From: Cladorrhinum sp. PSN259
Lineage: Eukaryota > Ascomycota > Sordariomycetes > Sordariales > Podosporaceae
Length of the DNA stretch: 64,000 nt
Assembly: GCA_033725935.1 (NCBI GenBank)
Contig: MU867096.1
Location: 124,001-188,000, forward strand
Direction of reading: 5' to 3'
Shown one piece after another: positions 37,670 to 47,638 of this stretch. Both the position numbers and the translations under genes were made by a program. The notes under the pieces are model-generated. The model was given only the letters and a program-made list of their open reading frames with translations, did not search any database and was not told where the DNA came from. Numbering within the stretch: the first letter of the stretch is position 1; the number at the start of each line of letters is the position of its first letter.

Positions 37670-37925
37670 CCGCTCCTTTTTCACCCCCTTTTCACTCTTC
37701 CCTCTCTCTCTTCCCTCTCTCTCCTCCCTCTCTCTCCTCCCTCTCTCTCCTCCCTCCCTCTCCTCCCTCTCTCTCTTCTCTCTCTCTCTTCCCTCTCTCT
37801 CTTCCTATTTACTCCTCCCGTTCCCTCTACTCTTTCCTTTCTCCCGTTTCTTTCGTCTCTCTCTTCTTCTCCTTCCTATTCTATCTCCTTTCACTTACTT
37901 CCTCTCCCTTATTCCTTCTATTCAG
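37670..37925 (+). repeat. Polypyrimidine tract
   Basis: About 250 bases almost wholly C and T on the plus strand, including CTCTCTCTTCCCTCTCTC-type units between 37700 and 37800. It ends at a TTCAG acceptor-like site. The apparent Ser/Leu-rich and Pro/Leu-rich frames across it are compositional artefacts. Confidence 0.88.
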
Positions 37926-38489
37926 GCAACTTCCTCAGTCTTTCGCTAATGGAGGTTACCTCCATTGATATATTATCCCAGCCTACTTTAACCGAGACGG
38001 CATCGTCTCTACATCAATATTTGGAGAAGAACCGAGAATAACTGTTGTCTAGGGTCCCAGGCTGGAGTTTGCCGCGTTTGCGAGCCATTGGCGGTAGGAG
38101 TTGAAAGGAAGGAAGCGCAGACCATCACTTGTCCGAGGTCATCAGCACAGAGCTGTCCCTCCAATTCTTTCTCTCTTTTTCAGCGGATCACAGAGGTCCA
38201 TCCCTAATCGTCGATCGTCTTCTGTTGATGATCGAAGTGTACGTATCATGAGCTCTCTGCATTTCACTTTGCTTTTCATTTCGGACATCTTGCCTATCTG
38301 TCCTTTCCTTCCCATGTCATCCGTTCCGGCTGGCCATGATGCCCGGAATCTTGTTTCGGGTTCAGGTTGCTGGTCGGGGGCCGTCTCATTCTTTTAATGG
38401 TCCTGTATTTCTAATCCATAGCTAGGCAATCCACATTTTAGACATCAAGGCATCATATCACAGATTTACCTCAACCCTTATCGGCAAAA

Positions 38490-39819
38490 ATGGCTGACGA
38501 GGAGTTTGAAATCGACGTTTATGGCGACGACGCCAACGACCAGGCTGAGCAGACTGCTCAATCCGCCTCTGCCAACCAGGCCGACCAGGCTGGCGACGAG
38601 AACCGCGATGACCATCATCGCTACCAGGGCGATTATGACCACAATGATAGCGGTGGTCACGAGGAAACCCATAACTACCAGGAGTCCGGCGACGACCGCA
38701 GCTACGGCCAGGATGATAAGCAGGCCAGTCCTGCCCCGAAGCAGGGTATCAAGCGCAAGGAGGCATGTGACGCTGAGCCCGAGCCTGGTGCCACCACGGC
38801 TCTTCTCATTTCAGAATTGAACTGGTGGAATACCGACGACGACATTCGCGGTTGGGCTGCCAAGGCTGGTTTTGAGGATGATGTCAAGGACATTACGTTT
38901 AGCGAACATAAAGTCAATGGCAAGAGCAAGGGGTAAGTTCAATTCAATTCATCTCGCAGTGGAGTTTGTTTATAGCTGTGTACTAATCCATCACCACAGC
39001 CAAGCTTATCTCACATTCAACACTCAACAGGCGGCCACTGCTGTGAAGAGCGTAATCGAGGAGCAAGGCTCCTCTTCCAACCAGCCCGGTCAGAAGCGCC
39101 ATAACGTCATCTATTCGTCCCCGGCTCACAACCCCTTCCGGACCCTTCCAAAGGAAACTCCTAACCGCGGGCCCCGCGATGCTCAGAACCGTCCCCAGAC
39201 CGGCGGGGCTAACCAAGGTCAGCATGACAATCGCCCGCACAATAACGGCTACGTCCAAAACAACTCCGGCTATAACCACACCGGTTATCGCGGTCGCGGC
39301 GGCCAGTTTAACAATCGTGGTGGCGCTGGCCGTGGCTACAACAACTACAATAACAACATGGCCAGCCCGTACGGCGGTAATATGAGCAGCGGGTTTAACC
39401 AGATGGGTGGCTACGGCGGTGGGTTCAACCGCGGCGGATTTAACAACTTGCGTGGTCCTGGCATGAATCGTGGTGGCCGTGGTGGTGGTATGGGCGGCAT
39501 GGGCATGATGAATAACATGCCCATGACTGCCATGGGTCCTGGCCCCATGGGTATGGGTGCTATGGGCCCAATGGCAATGATGCCTGGTATGGCGGGCCCC
39601 ATGAATGGCGGTATGCCAAGTGAGTTGCCCTTTATTTTCATTTGCCGCTTGCAAAACAAGACAGACTAACATCCTGAACTATTAGACTTTCAAGGTGTGA
39701 ACCCCGGCTTCAACCCTCAAAACTTTTTCAACGCCGGCGCCGCCAGTAACAACCAGGGCGGAAACGATTGGTCCCAGAGCCAAAATCCACATGGCGCGAA
39801 GCGTCCCCGTGGGGAGTAG
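38490..39819 (+). CDS. CPSF6-like RRM protein (cleavage factor Im large subunit type)
   Basis: Probable nuclear pre-mRNA 3'-end processing factor. Exons 38490-38932, 39000-39619 and 39686-39819 give 398 residues; all junctions close in frame with GTAAGT and GTGAGT donors. An acidic Asp/Gln/His-rich N terminus precedes a single RRM at about 102-180 that opens TTALLISELNWWNTDDDI and continues NGKSKG|QAYLTF, the pattern of CPSF6/CFIm68. A long C-terminal region is rich in Gly, Asn, Arg and Met with RGRGG and FNRGGFNN elements, then MGPGPMGMGAMGPMAMMPG. The gene ends HGAKRPRGE then TAG. Nine more in-frame codons with RG repeats follow that stop (see findings). Assignment to cleavage factor Im is by RRM type; another hnRNP-like role is possible. 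Confidence 0.88.
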
Positions 39820-41519
39820 GATCCCTACGGACGCGGTCGCGGCCGTTAAGTGGGTGCTTGGTTCCCGCTGGTCTTGTTACCCTCATCCTCCAATAACAAT
39901 GCCATGCCGTCGTCGTCTTGGTCTACGAACACGACAATGAGGATCATGGTTGGGTTGTCTTCGCCCTTCCAAAGAAAAAAAAATCGTAGCTTGGGACCTC
40001 CCTTGTTCTTGTTGAACCGGCCTTACGAATTCTACTCCAGTCCCGGGCTAGTCGCGTACAGCGAGCTCTCAAACTTGGGAGTCCCTGTGCCTAACACCTT
40101 TGCCGACCTTGCAACCTCAACCTTTTCGACTTGCCAGGAGATAGCCGGCTCCGCCTCTGCACTGGGCTGGGCCGTTCGACGAGAATTTTGGCGCGGTCTT
40201 GTGGCGCGGTCCGTGGCGGAAAGTTTCTTTTGCTGTTGCTGGAATGTTTCCTGCCTTTGCGGAAACTCTCTAGTGGTGCTCTCAAAACTTGCGGTTGTCC
40301 TGACGTCTAGATCGTCCGTTTCTGCGGAGAAAACGCTGGCTTCTCGTCTCGACAAGGCGATTTTGTCCCATCGAGGACATAGCTCGGCTGGATTTGACTG
40401 GGAACTCTTACGGGTTTCTTGTCTTTGTCTCCCCGGTCCTCGGCTTTCCCGTCTACGTCTTCGGCCTTTTCTGTTGGTAGTCTTTTCTCTATTAGTAGTC
40501 TTTTCTCTGTTGGCTTTTTCGGCTTTGTTTGGGGGGGTCACATATTTCTTTTACACTTTTTTTTTTTTTAAAAAGCTGTTGTTGTAGGTTTCTATCACTC
40601 CTCTTATTTCTCTTACTAGGTTGATATTCAAAGATGAAAAATGGATTTGGGAGGTTCTCTTTTATACATTCTGGCTCTTTTACAAAGATTGATTACTGCT
40701 TGTGAATTTGGGGATGATATGGCGTTTTTTTCTCTTTCTGTTGCTTGAGTTTGTTTTCCATGTTTTCTTTTTTGAGATTCTGGACTTGACTACTACATAT
40801 ATGGGCTCTTGGGGTGATATATGTGCTCTGCCGTATGTTTTCTTGGATTTTATCTCTTGAGCTGTTTTCGCCTTCTGGACCATTTCTCGAGCGCTCCTCG
40901 TCTTCTGGACTTCTGGACTGGACTTGAAACATCTGGGTATTACCTGATGACCATGACTCTTTCTTTATTTTATTTTATTTTTTAAAGTCCATTTACGTCC
41001 ATAGGGGAATGTGGGGTGATAAACATGCTTCTTATTCTTCTTTTCTTCTGCTTTTCTTTTCCTTCTCTGCTTGGGCATCTACTACTACAAGAGGATGATA
41101 TCATGAAAGATTACAGATTGATGCATTGGATTTTATTTGTCGAGAGGGGAATGAGAGATAAAAATGGAATGGAATCCAGCAACACCTGATGATTGTTCTG
41201 TTATACCCCCTGTTACACTGGCATGATCACAGGGAGCGGCGGTGGTATTGTGTCTTGTTTTTAGAATCTTAATGGCTTTGTTTACACCTGCCGGGCTCGA
41301 GTTTGGAGAGAGAAATTCTTTTGTTATTATTTGAGTGGTTCTTGTCTAGTGGAGGATACCTAGGCCGGATGATCTTCGTCCGTCTGATATCCTCTCAGTC
41401 AGCCGCGTCTATACGAGCTCGTTTGTAATTGATAGCCTTGTGTTCGGCCATCTTTATGGACTGATGTTGCTGTGAGCCTCGTCAATGAATTGCCGTTTAT
41501 TTGGCGATCAATGAGGGCA

Positions 41520-41710
41520 CCGGACGAATATATGGGATGAAAATGCGCGACGGGACGATTTTATTGGACGAGAAGATGGGATAAACCGAAAGTTATGGGA
41601 TGAGGACCTGGCACGAGACGATTTATTTGGACGGAATATTGGATGAGACGAATATATGGGATGCGAATGTGGGACAAGACGAAGAAGATACGGGATGAGA
41701 CGGAAATGTG
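41520..41710 (+). repeat. Degenerate GGGATGAGACGA-type repeat patch
   Basis: Blocks such as ACGAATATATGGGATG occur at about 41524 and 41649 (offset 125). GACGATTTTATTGGACGAGA recurs as GACGATTTATTTGGACGGA, and GGGATGAG(G)AC recurs at 41597 and 41692. The GAGACGA core matches the inverted-repeat core of the array at 36756-37193. Confidence 0.6.
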
Positions 41711-42436
41711 CGGAAACACAGCATCCAATAGAAGTGCCATACCTAAGTATTTTGATCGATTTGTGTTCTATCCTAAGTATGTTCGCTCCGATTGACTCCA
41801 ATACTTAGTTTGTGCTGCGAGAAATCAGCTGCTAGTGCTTTATTGATTTTTACAACCTCGAGGCAACCACAACATTTGGACGATAAAACTCCCGCAATTC
41901 CATGTAAGTTCACCCGTAATAAAGATTGCTCAACATTATTGTGATTGTTCTTGTCGAAGAGAAGCCGCTCCAGTTTATCTCAAAAACACAATCCAACAGT
42001 GAGAACTAATAGCGTCAGGGGCTATGTTTACTTTCGCTGTCTCTGACCAACCAGAACGTCAGACGACAACAAAAACAACAACCATTCCTGAAATCAGGCC
42101 ATGTTTGCCATCAGCAAAATTTGAGTGCCACTTTGTGAAGAGGGGAAAAAGACCGTATTTAAATTCTTGTTCGGGCCAAATAATTGTTCTGAAAGGCTCT
42201 CTGCCACACTTAACATGATCCAACAACCACAATAATATTCCGACCCAAAATCAAAAATTCGATCCTCAATACAACAAACACTACATGCTTGTCTTTGAAT
42301 AAATCAGTTCAGTGATCATTACTGTCTCCTGTAAATTGCCTGCTTATGCAGGCATTTTCCTCAGAACACAAAAATGGATTCCGTGCCAAGATCTCACGAT
42401 GGAGTCATTCTAAGCGAAAAGGGAAAAAGAAGTTCA

Positions 42437-42444
42437 CTAAAAAA
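42437..42444 (-). terminator. RNA polymerase III T-run after the 5S gene
   Basis: The A-run on the plus strand gives about seven T residues on the minus strand directly after the 5S 3' end. Confidence 0.85.
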
Positions 42445-42563
42445 ACATACAACACCAGGGATTCCTCAGTGGTCACCCACCTGGGTACTAATCTGGCCCT
42501 CTCAAGCTTATCTAGGGCAGAGCGGACGGGATGCCGAGTTCTCTTGAAGGTATGGTCGTATGT
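42445..42563 (-). rRNA. 5S ribosomal RNA
   Basis: On the minus strand the 119-nt segment starts ACATACGACCATACC, contains GCATCCCGTCCGCTCTGCCC, AGATAAGC and GGGCCAGATTAGTACC, and ends AATCCCTGGTGTTGTATGT, the framework of fungal 5S rRNA with pairing 5' and 3' ends (ACATAC/GTATGT). It is a single dispersed copy, as in Neurospora and relatives, and is read by RNA polymerase III. Confidence 0.95.
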
Positions 42564-42587
42564 GATAGTCGGATGGAGGGAAAGAAC

Positions 42588-42593
42588 TTATGA
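42588..42593 (-). promoter_or_regulatory. TATA-like element of the 5S gene
   Basis: CATAAG on the minus strand lies at about -25 to -30 relative to the 5S start at 42563, the position where Neurospora 5S genes carry a required TATA-like box. Assignment is by position. Confidence 0.5.
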
Positions 42594-42835
42594 AGTCTTG
42601 GAAGTGAAGTAGATTGAGTATACACGGGTACTATTATTAGTATGTTCAAACACAACAGCAAGCTAATAACTAGCTATATCATATCCTTATTCTTCCCTAA
42701 TCTTCTTCCTTTCTAAATACTGCTCCATCTTCACCTTAACAACAGACACCACACAAGACAAAAATCTCTTTATTCATGTCAAGTAAACGACCGAATCTCT
42801 GACCCGGAAGAGGAGAACACACGGCTCAACCGGGC

Positions 42836-43078
42836 TCAGTAAGTAGCTTTGTAAATATCCTTGCAAACCCGGTTCGAAGTAGATATCGCAACTTCGCTCC
42901 ATGTACTTTGACCGAGTCTGGCAAAAGCCCTCCCCGTTGATGACAAGCAGAAGTTCTGCTGGCCCGCAAAGATATCAGAGCGGTAATATATTCGGTGTAT
43001 TCCTGTGCCAGGCATATCTTGGTCAAAGGTGAAGCAGTTGTTGAGGCGCGGCTTTGTTGTTGGCATCATGATGTTCAT
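42836..43078 (-). CDS. Candidate terminal exon of an unrecognised small protein
   Basis: An 80-codon frame ends KATY then TGA and reads like protein: TFDQDMPGTGIHRIYYRSD, then NFCLSSTGRAFARLGQSTWS and VCKDIYKATY, with three cysteines. A GTTTCAG acceptor-like site lies a few bases upstream of its first ATG. Two more open blocks with splice-like edges lie farther upstream on the same strand (43234-43098, Cys-rich at its start, and 43450-43235), but I could not join all three with introns of normal size. It could be the last exon of a secreted Cys-containing protein, a pseudogene, or chance. It lies between the 5S gene and the SET-domain gene. Confidence 0.3.
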   Translation of the reverse strand: MNIMMPTTKPRLNNCFTFDQDMPGTGIHRIYYRSDIFAGQQNFCLSSTGRAFARLGQSTWSEVAISTSNRVCKDIYKATY

Positions 43079-43668
43079 TGCTCTGAAACAATCGACATCA
43101 CAATTCGTGTGGAATTACTCTGAGCTCCCGTCTTGCTTGCCGAATCGAAGCTAGTTGAGATGCAATTTCGACATATTGTGGATTACATATCTCGTTACAG
43201 TTAGTAACGTCTCTGGCACAGCAACTCCAGCAACCTATTTAACTACTGTGCCCATATTCATTAGTACTATTGGTGATCCTTCTACCTCGTAAAAACATAG
43301 CCAACGCTGCTGACCACCTGTTCGATTGGGAATTTTATTCCCTTCTATGGCATTGTAAAAAGACCGCACTGGCAGGTACACTACTAAATAGAAAGACGAA
43401 TGCACTAGAATGAATGGTACTGAGTCAGGACCGTGAGGCGCATATACGTCTCATGAGAAGCCAGGGTTATACAAATGGAATGCATCGCCTTCAAACATAG
43501 CTCAACCCCTAAGGCCCATAGTCTCCTTTGTTGGCCAACACCAAGACCAGAAGGCAAAAATTGATGTGGATGGGCATTAAGTCACAGACCGGGTGGACAA
43601 CCTCCTCTGTTGCCATGCATCTAATAAAGCAAATATTGTTAGTTTGGGACTGAATAGCCCAGCGCCCA

Positions 43669-44859
43669 TCATGCCTCCAACTCTTTAACCGTTTTGTCAA
43701 CCATCCCTTGAATCTGCCGCCACCTCTTGATCAACACCTCCCTCTGACACTCCAACCCAGTATTCATCCCCACCAGCTCACCAACAACCCCCTTGATCTT
43801 GTCGAGATAACTCCTCAAAATCCTCACAAACAGCTTATCAACCTTCTTCTGCACCAGCTCTCCGCCATCTTCTCCAGTATCAACAAATTCCTCCCACTGT
43901 TTCAAAGGAACACTTAACAACCTCAACGCCACCTGAGTCCGATAACACCCCGGCGTCCGCTCATCGAGCACGTAATTCCCAAGGAAGCCCCGTTCGTCTA
44001 ACAACTCCTTCTGCCGTTCAGTCATCTCCTGCACCACGACCTCATCCAACACAACCTCATCCCACCTATTCTCATCCAACACGAACCCATACTCGACCAG
44101 CAATAAATCGTTCGAGTGCTTCCCATAGCAGATATACACTTCCTCCCCTTCCTCAAAATCCCGCTCGGCAGTGATCGTAAAGCTGGCAGGACTAAACGCC
44201 ACTTCGCACCCGGAAAGCTCAGCATGATTAAACAGATCCGCTACCGGCTGCAGGACCATTCTATCATCCTTTCGTAACTTTGCCGTCGTTGCGTTTTCGT
44301 GGTAAAATGTGCGCGTGTTGACTAACAACCAATAGTAAAGATACTTTTCTCTCGTGAGTGAGGGAAACGCAGCTGAGGCCAACTCCCAGTCTATTTGAAA
44401 TTTCTTTTCCTGTTTGGTGAGGAGCTTAAGAGCAGAGGTAGGGAGGTAAGGCCTTAGACTGTCCAAGTCTCTCCATGCCAAGGGAACATAGGAGGTGATG
44501 TCCTCTTGAGAGGGTACGACGGCGTTCCAAGCTGCATATTTGGGTGATGGGTCCCTGTCCAGGGCGAGCTCGGCTGCTAGGACGCCGTGGACTTTCATCT
44601 TGGATGGGAGAGCTTTCTTGATTTTCGGCTTGACGGATTCGATTCCTCGGAGTGAGGCGGCGGGGACTAGGAGCAGTCGTTCATTTGCCTGGGAGTATGT
44701 CAGAAGGTGAAATTGGTAAGCTTGGGGAGGGTAAAGGACCTTGATGGGCTTAGTTGCCACTATTCCGATACCTCTCCCTGGTATCCTCTGCGGAGCGATG
44801 CTATGAATCTCAATGCCCTGGTCCGTTGCCCAGCGGAGAAGCTCGTCGTAGGCCTCCAT
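43669..44859 (-). CDS. SET-domain protein lysine methyltransferase of the RuBisCO-LSMT/SETD3 type
   Basis: Probable S-adenosylmethionine-dependent methyltransferase acting on a non-histone protein. As a continuous frame from ATG 44859 it encodes 396 residues. SET motifs are visible: GRGIGIVATKPIK near the N terminus, DLFNHAE in the NH motif near residue 210, and EEVYICYGKHSNDLLLVEYG near 245-265, with the tyrosine expected at the active site. A helical C-terminal region follows, as in Rubisco-LSMT-like enzymes. Between KPIK and NERLLLVP lies an odd 17-residue insertion (44689-44739) that begins GT and ends CAG; removing it gives 379 residues and a more usual motif spacing, so it is probably an in-frame intron. 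Divergent from COQ4 across about 0.5 kb. Confidence 0.87.
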   Translation of the reverse strand: MEAYDELLRWATDQGIEIHSIAPQRIPGRGIGIVATKPIKVLYPPQAYQFHLLTYSQANERLLLVPAASLRGIESVKPKIKKALPSKMKVHGVLAAELALDRDPSPKYAAWNAVVPSQEDITSYVPLAWRDLDSLRPYLPTSALKLLTKQEKKFQIDWELASAAFPSLTREKYLYYWLLVNTRTFYHENATTAKLRKDDRMVLQPVADLFNHAELSGCEVAFSPASFTITAERDFEEGEEVYICYGKHSNDLLLVEYGFVLDENRWDEVVLDEVVVQEMTERQKELLDERGFLGNYVLDERTPGCYRTQVALRLLSVPLKQWEEFVDTGEDGGELVQKKVDKLFVRILRSYLDKIKGVVGELVGMNTGLECQREVLIKRWRQIQGMVDKTVKELEA

Positions 44860-45368
44860 TGTGTTTGACTGGTTTGATTTGGTATGATGTGGGAAGTATA
44901 TGACCCAATGGCAGTTATTTCTTGCAAAATGGAATCAAATGATTCTGGGAATTAGTTGCAAGTGGGAAACCCTAGAATGTCACAGACCGAATTGTCACGA
45001 TAGATGGTCGAGTGAGGAGAACGTGATTGACAAAAAAGGCAGATAAACAATGGAATTAATACCAAACCACTCTAAAAGCAGAACCTGAAGTTAGTTATAC
45101 CTATGCCGAAACTTTTATACCCAATGTTCATCCCGCTTTGAGTCTCAAGTTTTTGGTATCCTTGCCGTGGCACATTCCATGCATTCCCTCCCCTAACTCC
45201 CTAACGAAAGCTTATTGCTTAATCCACGCATCATTCCCCTATCGATAAGAAACATCCCTGTCCCGCGCAACAGCTCGGGAGCTCTACTGAACATCGAACG
45301 ATTTGAGATTCAACCCGCTTACTCTCCAAGTAAAGGATGCGCTCGTGTACCTCACCCCCCAATTCAGC
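44860..45368. promoter_or_regulatory. Divergent promoter region, SET gene and COQ4
   Basis: 509 bp between start codons of oppositely oriented genes. No coding frame is needed here; the TTG-initiated extension of the COQ4 frame (from 45303) is not used because ATG 45369 begins the presequence. Confidence 0.45.
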
Positions 45369-46256
45369 ATGGAGGTAACACTCAAACGCTCAGCGGCTCT
45401 CATAGCCAGAAACGCCGCCAACCCTTGCTCAGCAGCGGCACCCCTCGCAGCTGTCGCAACCTCCCAGACACGACGACCATTTTCCTTCTCCTCCCTAACC
45501 CGCCCACCACCAAACTACCCCGGCCACACCCCCCTCTCTCGAATAGAAAAAGCGGCCCTAGCCATAGGTTCCGGCCTCATGTCCCTCCGCGACCCCCGAC
45601 GAGGCGACCTCATCGCCGCCTTCGCCGAGGCAACAGCAACACCCTACTTCATCTACCGCCTCCGAGACGCAATGCTATCCTCCCCCACGGGCCGCCGCAT
45701 CCTCCGCGATCGTCCCCGCATAACCTCCACCTCTTTAAACCTCCCATACCTCCGCTCCCTGCCCGAAAACACAGTGGGACGTACGTACATTAGCTGGCTG
45801 GACCGCGAGGGCGTATCCCCCGACACCCGATCCCAAGTCCGCTACATCGACGACGAAGAGTGCGCCTACGTAATGCAGCGCTATAGGGAGTGTCATGATT
45901 TCTATCATGCTTTGACAGGTCTTCCCGTTGTACGAGAAGGGGAGGTAGCGCTCAAAGCTTTTGAGTTCGCGAACACGTTGTTACCCATGACGGGGTTGAG
46001 TGTTTTCGCCGCCGGGACGATGAAGAAGAGCGAGAGGGAAAGGTTTTGGGATATTTACTTGCCTTGGGCTGTTAGGAATGGGTTGAGAGCTAACGAGGTT
46101 ATTAATGTCTACTGGGAGGAGGAGTTGGAACGGGATGTAGGGGATCTGAGGAGGGAACTTGGTGTTGAGCCTCCGCCGGATTTGAGGGAGATTAGGAAAA
46201 GGGAGAGAGAGGAGAGACGAAGGAAAAAGGAGGCGGAGAAGTCTATGGGGGTTTAG
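45369..46256 (+). CDS. COQ4: Coenzyme Q biosynthesis protein COQ4
   Basis: Mitochondrial matrix protein on the inner membrane that organises the CoQ synthome and acts in removal of the C1 carboxyl group during ubiquinone synthesis. A single exon encodes 295 residues. The N terminus is Arg/Ala/Ser-rich (MEVTLKRSAALIARNAANP ... RRPFSFSSL), a typical presequence. The COQ4 body starts near PPPNYPGHTPLSRIEKAALA and includes the metal-binding HDxxHxxxGxxxxxxGE motif as HDFYHALTGLPVVREGE. It continues LLPMTGLSVFAAGTMKKSE and ends in a charged tail (REREERRRKKEAEKS). All core residues appear intact. Confidence 0.95.
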   Translation: MEVTLKRSAALIARNAANPCSAAAPLAAVATSQTRRPFSFSSLTRPPPNYPGHTPLSRIEKAALAIGSGLMSLRDPRRGDLIAAFAEATATPYFIYRLRDAMLSSPTGRRILRDRPRITSTSLNLPYLRSLPENTVGRTYISWLDREGVSPDTRSQVRYIDDEECAYVMQRYRECHDFYHALTGLPVVREGEVALKAFEFANTLLPMTGLSVFAAGTMKKSERERFWDIYLPWAVRNGLRANEVINVYWEEELERDVGDLRRELGVEPPPDLREIRKREREERRRKKEAEKSMGV

Positions 46257-46479
46257 GGCGGCTGTATATATATGTGTGTGTGGGCTTAAGTTGTAAATGA
46301 TATGGAAACTGTGGGTTTTTTTTGTATGATTATGAGTTTTTCACAAATGTCACCGCTCACAACCGGTATTTCAAAAGGGGAAAATCATATCGTCATTGGA
46401 GTTTTTGGTACCTTTTTAAAAGAAAGATAGAAGCGAGGCATTAGAGGGCTATTAAAAAAAAGTCTCCTTTCGAGTAAAT

Positions 46480-47150
46480 TTAAAAGTCCAACAAGTCATC
46501 ATCATCATCCCAGCGCTTCCTGCTCGTCACCACAATCTTTTCCTCTTCCTTAGTGTCCGCTACGGCATTCAACAGCTCCTTCAGCTGCTCCTCGGTAACC
46601 TTGGACCTTAACTGGCCAGTCTGCGCCAGCATGATCAATCTGTTCTCAACATCCGTCGCTCGTGATTCCTTGACGAGGCGGATGCGCCCCAGTCTGTCCG
46701 CCGCCTCCGGGTGAAGGATCTGGTTCAGGATCGCTTGACGGGCGTCGGCTGTGTCGCGTTAGTATCTATCTAACTCTCGTATCTCGGTCGTTGATGTTGT
46801 CCCGTCTCGCTCGCTCGATAGAATAGGGAGGGCCAAAGGGATGGACGGTGACAGTGAAAAGGGAAACCTACATTCTTGTCTAGAAAGCACCACGAGTCAG
46901 CGACAGTACCAATCACATAGGTGTAGTACAATCAGCATGTTAGAGCAACTTACTGTCTCGACGCCTGCTGTTCCTGACCACTACCACCACCCGACGCCTT
47001 TCCAGCGCCGCCGCCTCCTTGCGCCTTGAGCTGCGCGAGACGAGCTCTGCGGATCTAAATCATCGTTTTGCGCATTTGTCAGTTGCTCGGCCCTGTCAAC
47101 ATAAGAGAAGTACTCAAAACACATACCTCCTCGAGGTCTGCGTCGGCCAT
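46480..47150 (-). CDS. PDCD5/TFAR19 family protein, four exons including an 8-nt micro-exon
   Basis: Small conserved protein, partner of TRiC/tubulin folding and apoptosis-linked in animals; in archaea and fungi a putative nucleic-acid-binding protein. The model is exon 1 47150-47127, exon 2 47054-46954, exon 3 46879-46872, exon 4 46748-46480, giving 133 residues. Exon 2 ends in phase 2 and exon 4 needs phase 1, so the two cannot be joined directly. The 8-base exon ACAAGAAT, flanked by TTTCTAG and GTAGGT, restores the frame and supplies the expected peptide in ASRQQESDARQAILNQIL. The core HPEAADRLGRIRLVK and TGQLRSKVTEEQLKELLNAV are classical PDCD5. The acidic end is WDDDDDLLDF. Convergent with COQ4 and about 0.5 kb from the next minus-strand gene. 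Confidence 0.92.
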
Positions 47151-47638
47151 GTTATATGACTTGAATGTAAGTCTCTCGTGTGTTGCTCTGGGGAAGTATG
47201 TGGTGGAATTAAATGAGTTGCTGCTTGGTTGCGGGGAACGGGCGGGAGCTTTGATGGGCAGTTTGTCGCGAGCGCGGGGGAGGGGTTCTCCAAACTTTTT
47301 GGAGCAGCAGCAGTTCAGGCGCAAGCTTTAAGCCAGTCTCGTCAGAAGTTGCAACGCCGCCAGGCAACCAAAGCCGTCACCGTTTAACAAGAGGTAGGCA
47401 CTCAAATTTGTCTAGCCGTTAGATCTTTAATCTGTTTAGGTGAGGCATGTATACAAAACTATGTATCTCACACCCGTTCTCCTCTAAATATCGTCGTTTT
47501 GTGTACCATACACATATGCAATGCTTTTTGGGCAACCCCATCCTTCCATCCTATCCTCCCTTGCCATCTATCATGCTATTATTTACAAAGTGATACAAAT
47601 ATTTCATACATAAAAAGCCAACCAGCCAATCCATTCTA
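47151..47638. other. Spacer between tandem minus-strand genes
   Basis: Holds the PDCD5 promoter and the 3' flank of the reductase-like gene. Nothing else seen. Confidence 0.45.

Larger units (their letters stand above)
31160..38489. other. Long gene-free, repeat-bearing spacer
   Basis: 7.3 kb without a recognisable protein gene. It carries a four-unit 19-bp array (35082-35157), an array of ~155-190 bp units with CGTCTCG/CGAGACG inverted repeats (36756-37193) and a long polypyrimidine tract (37670-37925). Several strong splice-like sites on the plus strand (CAG|GTAAGC at 33821, TAG|GTATGT at 36115, AAG|GTGAGT at 37568, TTCAG at 37925) suggest possible non-coding transcripts or a distant 5' leader of the CPSF6-like gene. 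Confidence 0.45.
39820..42444. other. 3' flank and spacer before the 5S gene
   Basis: Contains the probable 3' untranslated region of the CPSF6-like gene. A 245-codon plus frame (39850-40587) and a 169-codon antisense frame (40032-40541) overlap here, but neither resembles a protein. A GA-rich degenerate repeat lies at 41520-41710. No gene is supported. Confidence 0.4.

Noticed and set aside
37593..38041. Ser/Leu/Pro-rich frames of 118 and 140 codons
   Set aside because: They are translations of the polypyrimidine tract, open in more than one frame for compositional reasons.
39850..40587. 245-codon plus-strand frame after the CPSF6-like gene, and a 169-codon antisense frame across it
   Set aside because: Neither has domains or splice support. 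The plus frame has a GTG/TTG-type start and runs into homopolymer sequence; both fit a 3' untranslated region.
46872..46953. Direct joining of PDCD5 exon 2 to exon 4
   Set aside because: The phases do not match and no alternative donor or acceptor nearby restores the conserved QAILNQIL frame without losing expected residues.
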